Assembly: GCF_014905555.1 (NCBI RefSeq)
Contig: NZ_BNGS01000003.1
Span: 868,001 to 932,000 of the forward strand
DNA from: Streptomyces sp. Y2F8-2
GTDB lineage: Bacteria; Actinomycetota; Actinomycetes; Streptomycetales; Streptomycetaceae
Direction: 5' to 3'
Length of the DNA: 64,000 bases
Shown: piece by piece, positions 58,154 through 64,000 of the stretch
Layout: the number at the start of each line of letters is the position of its first letter
Position numbering within the stretch: the stretch's first letter is position 1
Translations under genes and position numbers: made by a program
Notes under the pieces: generated by a model
The model's input: only the letters and a program-made list of their open reading frames with translations
Told to the model about the DNA's origin: nothing
Databases searched by the model: none

Positions 58154-58800
58154 AGCTTCTCCTCCGACGCCTGCACGTACACCACACCACTGCCGCTCAG
58201 CTCCAGCTGGAACGCCTCGCCGGAGCCGCGGCCCACCATGTCGCGCCAGCCGAGCGCGGTGGACAGCTTGTTCCGCACGTCGCCGTGGTGCGCGACATAC
58301 GCCTGGGGGTCGACGTGGACCGGGCGCTGCGGGGTGATCGGCACCTCGAAGACGCCGCCGTGCGCCATGACGGCGACCGCGCCGTGCCCCGTCAGGGTGG
58401 TCGTGAACAGGCCCTGGCCGGTGACCTGGCCCCGCACCAACCCCATGACACCGCCCTGGGAGCCCATGAACATCGTGCCCTGCTGGAGGGTTCCCTCGAA
58501 GGCGAGCAGCCGGTCCGCCTCGACGTACAGCGTGTCGCCGGTCAGGTTGATCACCTGGACGTGGTGGCCGCCGTGCCCGAACAGCACGGTGCCGCTGCCC
58601 TCGACGGTCATCAGCGGCGTCGCCTCGTTCGCGATGCGGCGGCCGATCATCGACATGACCCCGCCCTGGCCGCCCTGGATGTTGGGGGTGAAGGAGACGT
58701 CGCCCTTGTAGGCGAGCATCGCGCCGCGCTGGCTGAACAGCCGTTGCCCGGGGATCACCGTCGCCTCGATCATCTTGGAGTTCACTTCGCGGAAGGCCAT
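58150..58800 (-). CDS. AIM24 family protein (second of a tandem trio)
   Basis: A 216-residue paralogue of its neighbours, made almost wholly of the AIM24 beta-helix-like core (LLAFEGTLQQGTMFMGSQGG, GLFTTTLTGHGAVAV, VHVDPQAYVAHHGDV). It starts two bases after the stop of the first paralogue and overlaps the third by four bases, so the three are one translationally coupled unit. Confidence 0.87.
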   Translation of the reverse strand: MAFREVNSKMIEATVIPGQRLFSQRGAMLAYKGDVSFTPNIQGGQGGVMSMIGRRIANEATPLMTVEGSGTVLFGHGGHHVQVINLTGDTLYVEADRLLAFEGTLQQGTMFMGSQGGVMGLVRGQVTGQGLFTTTLTGHGAVAVMAHGGVFEVPITPQRPVHVDPQAYVAHHGDVRNKLSTALGWRDMVGRGSGEAFQLELSGSGVVYVQASEEKL

Positions 58801-58801
58801 G

Positions 58802-59434
58802 TCAGAGGTCCCCCGCGATCGTGTTGCGCTCGCTGGGCTGTACGTACACCAGTCCGTCCCCCTCGAAGCGGATCTGGAAGGCCTCGCCGCCGCCCTCGCC
58901 GAGGAATGTGCGGAAGGTCACGCCCGACTGGAACGACTGCCGCAGGTTCCCCTGATGCGCCACGTACGCGCCCGGGTCGACGGTCAGCGGGTACTGCGCG
59001 CTGACCCGCAGCACCACCGCCGGGCCGTCCGACATGATCGCCGCCTGGCCGTGGCCCTCGACCGTCGTCGTGAACAGGCCGTTGCCCTGCGAGGCGCCGC
59101 GCAGGCCGGTGAACGTCGTGCCCGTGCGCAGGCCGGCGTCCGTCGCGAGGAGGTTGCTGGACTCGACGAACAGCTTGTCCCCCTGGAGGCTGACGAGGTT
59201 GATCTCGGAGGCCCGGTCCGCGAACCAGCACGTCCCGTGCCCCTTCACCTCCATCACGGTCATCTGCTCGCCGGTGAGCCGCCGGGTCACCATCCCGCGG
59301 ATCCCCTCGCCGCCGCCGGTGAGCTTCTTGAAGGTCATCTGGCCGTCGTACGCGACCATGGAGCCGTTCTTCGCCTTCACGCCGTCCCCGGTCATGTCGA
59401 CGGCCAGCACCTTGCTGCCTTGGAGTCGGAACAT
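58802..59434 (-). CDS. AIM24 family protein (first of a tandem trio)
   Basis: A 210-residue protein with the same core (NLLATDAGLRTGTTFTGLRG, NGLFTTTVEGHGQAAI, LTVDPGAYVAHQGNL). ATG 59434 opens the conserved MFRLQGSKVLAV; GTG 59440 is equally possible, and sequence further 5' is not homologous. It heads the three-gene unit. The three proteins are about a third identical by eye, implying old duplications and perhaps a hetero-oligomer. Confidence 0.86.
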   Translation of the reverse strand: MFRLQGSKVLAVDMTGDGVKAKNGSMVAYDGQMTFKKLTGGGEGIRGMVTRRLTGEQMTVMEVKGHGTCWFADRASEINLVSLQGDKLFVESSNLLATDAGLRTGTTFTGLRGASQGNGLFTTTVEGHGQAAIMSDGPAVVLRVSAQYPLTVDPGAYVAHQGNLRQSFQSGVTFRTFLGEGGGEAFQIRFEGDGLVYVQPSERNTIAGDL

Positions 59435-59676
59435 CGCCACGGAGCGAAGGTAACGGCCCGGTGGGTGGAGCGGACAGAGCCCGAAGGTGGATCCGCACCC
59501 TGAGCCCACCCCTAGGGGTGTCCGGCGGTCGAGCAAGGGATCAGTCGGCGTGTCGCCGACACCCCGTACCCCGTGCCCGGCCCGCCGCGTCCCGGATGTC
59601 ACAATGGGCGGGCGCTTGTGCGTGCGTTCACAAAGCGCCCGCCCCTTCCGGACGAACCTCCCACCGAAGGTGACCC

Positions 59677-60021
59677 GTGGACATAAAGACCGCCACCGCC
59701 CTCCGCCGGCTCCGACTGGTCTCGGCCCCCGAGGCCGTCTCCTTCCTGTTGCTGCTCGTCTGCTCGGTACTGAAGCGCACCACCGACTTCAACGCCGTGC
59801 CCGTGATGGGCTCGATCCACGGCATCCTGTTCATCCTGTACGTGATCTTCTGGGCGGACGCCTGGAACCGCACCAAGTGGCCGCTGAAGACCGCCGCCGT
59901 CTACTTCGTCCTCTCGGTGCTGCCGACCGGCGGCTTCTTCGCCGAGCGCAAGCTGCGCCGCGAGGCCGAGGACGCCGTCATCGCGGCCCGCGCCCGCAAG
60001 GAAGGGATCGTGAACGCGTGA
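59677..60021 (+). CDS. DUF3817 membrane protein
   Basis: A 114-residue protein with three membrane helices (about 17-36, 46-62 and 70-88) and the family pattern [19 protein letters not shown], then K-W-P and a C-terminal [13 protein letters not shown] 59677 has GAAGG six bases upstream. A second DUF3817 gene is at 61551; both sit beside regulators or small cytosolic genes. Function unknown. Confidence 0.87.
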   Translation: MDIKTATALRRLRLVSAPEAVSFLLLLVCSVLKRTTDFNAVPVMGSIHGILFILYVIFWADAWNRTKWPLKTAAVYFVLSVLPTGGFFAERKLRREAEDAVIAARARKEGIVNA

Positions 60022-60314
60022 TCGTCGCCTTCTCCGTGACGCCGCTGGGTGTCGGCGAGGACGTGGGGGAGTACGTCGCCGACGCCGTCCGGGTCGTACG
60101 GGAATCCGGTCTGCCGAACCGCACCGACGCCATGTTCACCTCGATCGAGGGGGAGTGGGACGAGGTCATGGACGTGGTCAAGCGTGCCGTCGCGGTGCTC
60201 GAGGAGCGGGCGCCGCGGGTCTCCCTGGTCCTCAAGGCGGACATCCGTCCGGGCGTGACGGACGGCCTCACCTCCAAGGTGGAGACGGTGGAGCGGCACC
60301 TGGCCGGCGGGTGA
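60018..60314 (+). CDS. thiamine-binding (MTH1187/YkoF, DUF77) family protein
   Basis: A 98-residue ferredoxin-like domain starting [24 protein letters not shown], with YKOF-type strand [22 protein letters not shown]. Members bind thiamine or related small ligands as tetramers. It shares GTGA with the DUF3817 stop codon, so it is coupled to it. A textbook terminator follows. Confidence 0.87.
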   Translation: MIVAFSVTPLGVGEDVGEYVADAVRVVRESGLPNRTDAMFTSIEGEWDEVMDVVKRAVAVLEERAPRVSLVLKADIRPGVTDGLTSKVETVERHLAGG

Positions 60315-60342
60315 GGCACCGCCGCCCGGCGACGGAAAGCGC

Positions 60343-60370
60343 AACCCCGGCCCCAGGGCCGGGGTTTTTT
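60343..60370 (+). terminator. intrinsic terminator with T tract
   Basis: An 11-bp stem (60343-60353 with 60356-60366) is followed by six T ending at 60370. It ends the DUF3817/thiamine-binding unit. Confidence 0.9.
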
Positions 60371-60407
60371 CACGCCCGCCCGGCGGACCGTGCCGAGGGG
60401 CCCTCGC

Positions 60408-60839
60408 TCAGCTCCCCTGCTCCACGTACTCCTTGAAGTGCTCCAAATCGCTGCGCACCAGCCGTTCGATGGCGCTCGCCTGGGCGAAGCCCCTCGGGCC
60501 GCCGAACGTCTCCCTGACCGCACCCGGGTCGTACGCGAGCCGCGCCTGCACCCGGGTGTGGTCCCGGTCGATCGACTGCAGTGAGAAGGAGCCCTTCAGC
60601 TGCGGTTCGCCCGTGGTGCGCCACTCCATCACGCGTTCCCCGCCGCGGTCGGAGACCTCCGCCTCGATCTCCCGGGCCCGGCCGCCCGCCTCGACGCCCA
60701 GATGCGCCCGTCCGCCCGCCTCCGTACGGGCGTCGCGCAATCCGTCCACGAAGCGCGGATAGTTCTCCACCCGGTGCAGGCTCTCCCAGGCCGTGTCGAT
60801 CGGGACTCCCACATCCACGTGTTCTTCGAGGGTGCTCAT
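60408..60839 (-). CDS. START-like SRPBCC (polyketide cyclase/dehydrase) protein
   Basis: A 143-residue hydrophobic-cavity fold: N-terminal VDVGVPIDTAWESLHRVENYPRFVDGLRD, central GERVMEWRTTGEPQLKGSF, and the long C-terminal helix ERLVRSDLEHFKEYVE. Such proteins bind lipids or aromatic ligands; without catalytic residues typical of true cyclases the ligand is unknown. GGAGG lies just upstream of ATG 60839. Divergent from the MarR gene. Confidence 0.85.
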   Translation of the reverse strand: MSTLEEHVDVGVPIDTAWESLHRVENYPRFVDGLRDARTEAGGRAHLGVEAGGRAREIEAEVSDRGGERVMEWRTTGEPQLKGSFSLQSIDRDHTRVQARLAYDPGAVRETFGGPRGFAQASAIERLVRSDLEHFKEYVEQGS

Positions 60840-60966
60840 GGCTGACCTCCGCGTTCGGTTCGTCCCCCTCCTGTCTTCTGCTTCCAGTGTGCGCCCGGCG
60901 ACGGCCCGTGGACCGAAAAGCGAGACGGGGCTGACCAGCATGTGACCGGCCGGTAAGGTCGATGGC

Positions 60967-61476
60967 GTGCCGAAGCCCCTCAGTCTGTCCTTCGACCCCA
61001 TCGCCCGCGCCGACGAGCACTGGAAGCAGCGGTGGGGAAACGTGCCGTCCATGGCCGCGATCACCTCGATCATGCGGGCGCAGCAGATCCTGCTGGCCGA
61101 GGTCGACGCGGTGGTGAAACCGTACGGACTGACCTTCGCGCGCTACGAGGCGCTGGTGCTGCTCACCTTCTCCAAGGCGGGCGAGCTGCCCATGTCCAAG
61201 ATCGGCGAGCGGCTCATGGTGCACCCCACGTCGGTCACCAACACGGTGGACCGCCTGGTCAGGTCCGGCCTGGTCGCCAAGCGGCCCAACCCCAACGACG
61301 GCCGCGGCACCCTCGCCTCCATCACCGACAAGGGCCGCGAGGTCTGCGACGCGGCCACCCGGGACCTGATGGTGATGGACTTCGGGCTCGGCTGCTACGA
61401 CGCGGAGGAGTGCGCCGAGATCTTCGCGATGCTGCGTCCGCTGCGTATCGCCGCAGGGGACTTCAAGGAGGACTGA
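60967..61476 (+). CDS. MarR-family regulator
   Basis: A 169-residue winged-helix protein with the MarR layout (KPYGLTFARYEALVLLTFS, ERLMVHPTSVTNTVDRLVRSGLV, NPNDGRGTLASITDKG). A distinctive N-terminus (FDPIARADEHWKQRWG) is typical of a Streptomyces subgroup. GTG 60967 lies close to GGTCGATGG without a clear ribosome-binding site, perhaps leaderless. It is 74 bases upstream of the second DUF3817 gene. Confidence 0.88.
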   Translation: MPKPLSLSFDPIARADEHWKQRWGNVPSMAAITSIMRAQQILLAEVDAVVKPYGLTFARYEALVLLTFSKAGELPMSKIGERLMVHPTSVTNTVDRLVRSGLVAKRPNPNDGRGTLASITDKGREVCDAATRDLMVMDFGLGCYDAEECAEIFAMLRPLRIAAGDFKED

Positions 61477-61550
61477 CCGGCGGTCGTGCGGCGCTGGGGG
61501 TGCCGGGGGTGCCGGAAGATCGACGCAAACCGGCCGTTACGCTCGGAGCC

Positions 61551-61889
61551 ATGAAAAAGAGCGTGCTGACCCGCTACCGCGTGATGGCCTACGTCACCGG
61601 TGTGCTGCTGGTCCTGCTGACCCTCGGTGTCATCGCCAAGTACATCCTCGACGTGAACGGCGCCGCCGACTTCACCCGTGTCATCGGCATCGCCCACGGC
61701 TGGCTGTACGTCATCTACCTGGTCTTCGCCTTCGACCTGGGCTCCAAGGCGAAGTGGCCGGTCGGCAAGCAGCTGTGGGTCCTGCTCGCGGGGACGATCC
61801 CGACGGCCGCCTTCTTCGTGGAGCGCAAGGTCACCCACGAGCTCGAGTCGAAGATCGCGGAGGACGCTCCCGCGGTCGCGAAGGCGTAG
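61551..61889 (+). CDS. DUF3817 membrane protein (second copy)
   Basis: A 112-residue three-helix membrane protein paralogous to that at 59.7 kb (RVIGIAHGWLYVIYLVFAFDLGSKAKWP, then IPTAAFFVERKVTHE). ATG 61551 directly follows GGAGCC. A hairpin closes it 6 bases after the stop. Role unknown. Confidence 0.87.
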   Translation: MKKSVLTRYRVMAYVTGVLLVLLTLGVIAKYILDVNGAADFTRVIGIAHGWLYVIYLVFAFDLGSKAKWPVGKQLWVLLAGTIPTAAFFVERKVTHELESKIAEDAPAVAKA

Positions 61890-61894
61890 CGGAC

Positions 61895-61920
61895 ACCGCC
61901 GTACGAAGCCGTACGGCGGT
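61895..61920 (+). terminator. hairpin between DUF3817 and icmA
   Basis: A perfect 11-bp stem (61895-61905 with 61910-61920) with an AAGC loop separates the two transcription units. Confidence 0.75.
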
Positions 61921-61926
61921 CTGCCG

Positions 61927-61955
61927 TCGACATTTACTTGGACGTCCTAGTAAAT
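61927..61955 (+). promoter_or_regulatory. icmA promoter with 22-bp palindromic operator
   Basis: TTTACTTGGAC (61933-61943) and GTCCTAGTAAA (61944-61954) form a 22-bp inverted repeat with a single mismatch, as TetR-type operators do. It fills the space between TCGACA (61927-61932), a good -35, and TAGTAA/GTAAAT (61949-61955), a plausible -10. A bound repressor would block RNA polymerase. The start codon is only nine bases further, so the mRNA is nearly leaderless. Confidence 0.7.
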
Positions 61956-61963
61956 TCGGGGGT

Positions 61964-63664
61964 ATGGACGCTGACGCCATCGAGGAGGGCCGCCGACGCT
62001 GGCAGGCCCGGTACGACGCCTCACGCAAGCGCGAGGCCGATTTCACGACGCTCTCCGGCGATCCCGTGGAGCCTGTGTACGGGCCCCGGCCCTCGGACAC
62101 GTACGAGGGTTTCGAGCGGATCGGCTGGCCCGGTGAGTACCCCTTCACCCGCGGCCTGTACCCGACCGGCTACCGGGGGCGGACCTGGACCATCCGCCAG
62201 TTCGCCGGGTTCGGCAACGCCGAGCAGACGAACGAGCGCTACAAGATGATCCTGGACGCCGGCGGCGGAGGCCTGAGCGTCGCCTTCGACATGCCGACCC
62301 TCATGGGCCGCGACTCCGACGACCCGCGTTCGCTCGGCGAAGTCGGGCACTGCGGTGTCGCGATCGACTCGGCCGTGGACATGGAGGTCCTGTTCAAGGA
62401 CATCCCCCTCGGTGACGTCACCACCTCGATGACGATCAGCGGGCCGGCGGTCCCCGTCTTCTGCATGTACCTGGTCGCCGCCGAGCGCCAGGGCGTGGAC
62501 CCCTCCGTGCTCAACGGCACGCTCCAGACCGACATCTTCAAGGAGTACATCGCCCAGAAGGAGTGGCTCTTCCAGCCCGAGCCGCATCTGCGCCTCATCG
62601 GCGACCTGATGGAGTACTGCGCGTCCCGCATCCCCGCCTACAAGCCGCTGTCCGTCTCCGGCTACCACATCCGGGAGGCGGGCGCGACGGCCGCGCAGGA
62701 GCTGGCGTACACGCTCGCCGACGGGTTCGGGTACGTGGAGCTGGGGCTCAGCCGCGGGCTCGATGTGAACGTGTTCGCGCCGGGCCTGTCCTTCTTCTTC
62801 GACGCGCACGTCGATTTCTTCGAGGAGATCGCCAAGTTCCGTGCGGCGCGGCGCATCTGGGCGCGCTGGATGCGGGACGTGTACGGGGCGACGAGCGAGA
62901 AGGCGCAGTGGCTGCGCTTCCACACGCAGACGGCCGGGGTCTCGCTGACCGCGCAGCAGCCGTACAACAACGTGGTGCGTACGGCGGTGGAGGCGCTGGC
63001 GGCGGTGCTCGGCGGCACCAACTCCCTGCACACCAACGCCCTGGACGAGACGCTCGCGCTGCCGTCCGAGCAGGCGGCGGAGATCGCGCTGCGGACCCAG
63101 CAGGTGCTGATGGAGGAGACCGGGGTCGCCAATGTGGCCGATCCGCTGGGCGGTTCTTGGTACGTGGAGCAGTTGACGGACCGGATCGAGGCGGACGCGG
63201 AGAAGATCTTCGAGCAGATCAAGGAGCGGGGCCTGAGGGCCCACCCCGACGGGCAGCACCCCATCGGGCCGATGACGTCCGGGATCCTGCGGGGCATCGA
63301 GGACGGGTGGTTCACCGGGGAGATCGCGGAGTCCGCGTTCCGGTACCAGCAGGCGCTGGAGAAGGGCGACAAGAAGGTGGTGGGCGTGAACGTCCACACC
63401 GGGTCGGTCACCGGGGACCTGGAGATCCTGCGGGTCAGTCATGAGGTGGAGCGGGAGCAGGTACGGGTGCTGGGCGCCCGGCGCGCCGCTCGGGATGACG
63501 CGGCGGTGCGTGCGGCTCTGGACGGGATGCTGGCCGCTGCGCGGTCCGGGGCCAACATGATCGAGCCGATGTTGGATGCGGTTCGGGCTGAGGCGACGCT
63601 GGGCGAGATCTGCGACGCGTTGCGGGACGAGTGGGGGGTGTACACGGAGCCGGCCGGGTTCTGA
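61964..63664 (+). CDS. icmA: isobutyryl-CoA mutase large subunit
   Basis: With its small B12-binding partner IcmB it interconverts isobutyryl-CoA and n-butyryl-CoA, joining valine catabolism to fatty-acid and polyketide precursor supply. The 566-residue protein is only the TIM-barrel substrate domain; the B12 domain is absent, as expected. The residues that define substrate choice are those of IcmA, not of methylmalonyl-CoA mutase: Phe80 (RQFAGF, Tyr in MCM) and Gln198 (IAQKEW, Arg in MCM). Length equals the 566 residues of S. cinnamonensis IcmA. No icmB is in the window. MeaB, the adenosyltransferase and the epimerase are its likely helpers. Confidence 0.94.
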   Translation: MDADAIEEGRRRWQARYDASRKREADFTTLSGDPVEPVYGPRPSDTYEGFERIGWPGEYPFTRGLYPTGYRGRTWTIRQFAGFGNAEQTNERYKMILDAGGGGLSVAFDMPTLMGRDSDDPRSLGEVGHCGVAIDSAVDMEVLFKDIPLGDVTTSMTISGPAVPVFCMYLVAAERQGVDPSVLNGTLQTDIFKEYIAQKEWLFQPEPHLRLIGDLMEYCASRIPAYKPLSVSGYHIREAGATAAQELAYTLADGFGYVELGLSRGLDVNVFAPGLSFFFDAHVDFFEEIAKFRAARRIWARWMRDVYGATSEKAQWLRFHTQTAGVSLTAQQPYNNVVRTAVEALAAVLGGTNSLHTNALDETLALPSEQAAEIALRTQQVLMEETGVANVADPLGGSWYVEQLTDRIEADAEKIFEQIKERGLRAHPDGQHPIGPMTSGILRGIEDGWFTGEIAESAFRYQQALEKGDKKVVGVNVHTGSVTGDLEILRVSHEVEREQVRVLGARRAARDDAAVRAALDGMLAAARSGANMIEPMLDAVRAEATLGEICDALRDEWGVYTEPAGF

Positions 63665-63699
63665 GTGCGGCCGGGTGGGGGTGCCCCTGCATGCTCTCG

Positions 63700-63860
63700 C
63701 CCCCGCCGCCCCTACCCTTCCCGTCCCTGGGGGCGCAGCCCCCAGACCCCTTGCCGGGGGTTGCGCCCGCTGACCCGTTGCCGGGGGCTGCCCCCGGCCT
63801 CTTTGCCCCTGCCGGGGGCTGGGGGCTGCGCCGTTTGGTCCCGGGTGGGTTGCGCCCCCA
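63700..63860. repeat. Streptomyces intergenic GC palindromes
   Basis: Series of CTGGGGGCGCAGCCCCCAG and GTTGCCGGGGGCTGCCCCCGG palindromes, at least four in tandem. Such 'ggggcgcagccccc' arrays are common between convergent Streptomyces genes and may serve as terminators. No reading frame through it is convincing. Confidence 0.65.
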
Positions 63861-63895
63861 GCCCCTCGCCGTCGGTCGCCTGCACGGTCTCGTGC

Positions 63896-64000
63896 TCAGT
63901 CGGCGGGCGGGCTTGCTGCGGTCAACCCGAGCAACAGGACCCGCGTGAGACCCCGCACCCACTCCTCGTCCGCCGGGCGGGCGCTCACCAGGGTGCGGTG
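63896..64000 (-). CDS. C-terminal fragment of an unidentified protein (3' end only)
   Basis: The minus-strand frame is open from the window edge to TGA at 63896-63898 and encodes 34 residues (HRTLVSARPADEEWVRGLTRVLLLGL then AASPPAD). Codon usage is typical of Streptomyces. The amphipathic helix near the end is the kind seen at the C-termini of TetR-family regulators, which would fit the palindromic operator of icmA, but there is too little sequence to name it. Confidence 0.4.
   Translation of the reverse strand, partial: HRTLVSARPADEEWVRGLTRVLLLGLTAASPPAD

Overview
The window is chromosomal DNA of a Streptomyces. The signs are very high GC, strong third-position GC bias, frequent GTG/TTG starts, and a gene order that, from memory, matches the S. 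coelicolor core chromosome around SCO5351-SCO5415 (lysA-thrA-thrC-thrB-rho-LCP-rpmE-prfA-prmC-tsaC ... atpIBEFHAGDC ... chiC/chiR/chiS ... nucS ... filP-scy ... epimerase-thiolase-meaB ... icmA). No database was consulted, so gene names rest on motifs, lengths and this remembered synteny.

Region 1-2.1 kb is accessory-looking: the 3' part of a secreted glycine-rich/DUF11-repeat protein that is split by a one-base slip in a C tract, then a strong hairpin and a tRNA-Arg(CCG) on the minus strand. From 2.2 to 9.3 kb the core begins: a single-domain response regulator, a C-rich repetitive spacer, a catalytically gutted arginyl-tRNA-synthetase paralogue, lysA, and the threonine branch (homoserine dehydrogenase, thrC, thrB). 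From 9.3 to 20.2 kb come rho with a large low-complexity insertion, an LCP cell-wall ligase, rpmE, prfA, prmC, tsaC, a low-molecular-weight phosphatase homologue lacking its nucleophilic cysteine, a divergent glyA, and a MraY/WecA-type membrane glycosyl-phosphotransferase. From 20.5 to 28.4 kb lies the complete nine-gene F1Fo ATP synthase operon, closed by a strong terminator.

From 28.5 to 36.5 kb: a small DUF2550 membrane protein, chitinase ChiC with a textbook chi promoter (two operator repeats 21 bp apart) and the adjacent ChiR/ChiS two-component system on the minus strand; then a second two-component system followed by a small exported protein and a lipoprotein, and a PduO-type cobalamin adenosyltransferase. 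From 36.5 to 37.7 kb is a scar: a fragment of an IS200/IS605 TnpB gene with its right-end hairpins but no nuclease domain, flanked by broken small genes. From 37.7 to 47.1 kb: 3-hydroxyacyl-CoA dehydrogenase, a STAS protein, a membrane-anchored STAND-like ATPase, NucS, a SCO5389-family protein, an LLM oxidoreductase, a zinc-ribbon protein and an ABC-2 transporter pair. From 47.3 to 52.3 kb lie the polar-growth cytoskeleton genes filP and scy.

From 52.5 to 64 kb the theme is acyl-CoA metabolism with B12: methylmalonyl-CoA epimerase, a thiolase, the mutase chaperone MeaB and, 6.7 kb further on, the large subunit of isobutyryl-CoA mutase (icmA) under a near-perfect 22-bp palindromic operator. 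The cobalamin adenosyltransferase at 36 kb would supply the cofactor. Between meaB and icmA sit an MFS-like transporter, two MarR regulators, three tandem AIM24-family proteins, two DUF3817 membrane proteins, a thiamine-binding-family protein and a START-like protein. Typical Streptomyces intergenic palindromic repeats occur at about 16.4, 17.2-17.4, 28.4, 56.7 and 63.7 kb. Nothing in the window amounts to a prophage, an integrative element, a CRISPR array or a biosynthetic gene cluster. The most unusual items are single-gene oddities: enzyme homologues with lost catalytic residues, a mirrored hairpin with a cysteine-containing micro-ORF between thrC and thrB, and the icmA operator.
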